A stretch of DNA of 5,836 nt from an uncultured Ruminococcus sp. (GTDB lineage: Bacteria > Bacillota > Clostridia > Oscillospirales > Ruminococcaceae): the NCBI GenBank assembly GCA_937901485.1, contig CALGTT010000262.1, positions 1 through 5,836 on the forward strand, read 5' to 3'. Each line of letters opens with the position of its first letter. The first letter of the stretch is position 1. Shown here piece by piece: positions 5,819 through 5,836 of the stretch. The position numbers and the translations under genes are program-made. Below the pieces are notes generated by a model. The model worked only from the letters and a program-made list of their open reading frames with translations, did not search any database and had not been told where the DNA came from.

Positions 5819-5836
5819 ATCTGCTGAAATTTGTAT

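Noticed and set aside
1..5836. Mobile elements, CRISPR array, phage or defence genes
   Set aside because: No spaced direct repeats, terminal inverted repeats, transposase, integrase or Cas motifs were found on either strand; all large frames are explained by three ordinary genes.

Overview
The window looks like chromosomal DNA of a fibre-degrading, cellulosome-forming Gram-positive anaerobe, most likely Ruminococcus or a close relative in the Oscillospiraceae. The evidence is the large secreted enzyme on the + strand, which carries a type I dockerin next to xylan-active modules. Strong AAGGAGG-type ribosome binding sites, sigma-A-like promoters and hairpin-plus-T terminators fit a Firmicute. 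Base composition is roughly balanced and looks even across the window. I see no insertion sequence, phage gene, integrase, CRISPR array or other sign of recent transfer. The genus is an inference from architecture, not from a search.

Layout, left to right. Bases 1-70 hold a tRNA-Pro(GGG) on the - strand, cut by the window edge about three bases before its 3' end; its promoter lies at 107-135. Bases 215-244 are the terminator of a two-gene - strand operon. That operon starts at a near-consensus promoter (2461-2489) and encodes an alpha/beta hydrolase (1647-2402) followed after 22 bases by a neurotransmitter:sodium symporter (NSS) family transporter (254-1624).

A 332-base divergent intergenic region (2403-2734) separates this operon from the + strand gene. 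It holds both promoters, a perfect 20-base palindrome and a LacI-type operator candidate that overlaps the -10 box of the + strand promoter.

The + strand gene (2735-5755, 1006 residues) encodes a secreted enzyme with this order: signal peptide, GH30 (subfamily 8-like) glucuronoxylanase, Pro/Ser/Gly linker, CBM22-like xylan-binding module, TEPP-type linker, internal type I dockerin, CE1 esterase. It closes with a strong terminator at 5779-5818. The single chain should cut glucuronoxylan backbones, bind xylan, dock onto a cohesin scaffold, and remove feruloyl or acetyl groups. The likely sugar-responsive operator upstream fits a regulated polysaccharide-use gene.

The operon and the xylanase gene share only the intergenic region; nothing in the sequence ties them functionally. 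The domain families are known; the points most worth a second look are the combined architecture with an internal dockerin, the palindrome/operator arrangement, the asymmetric dockerin, and the unusual acid position in the small hydrolase.
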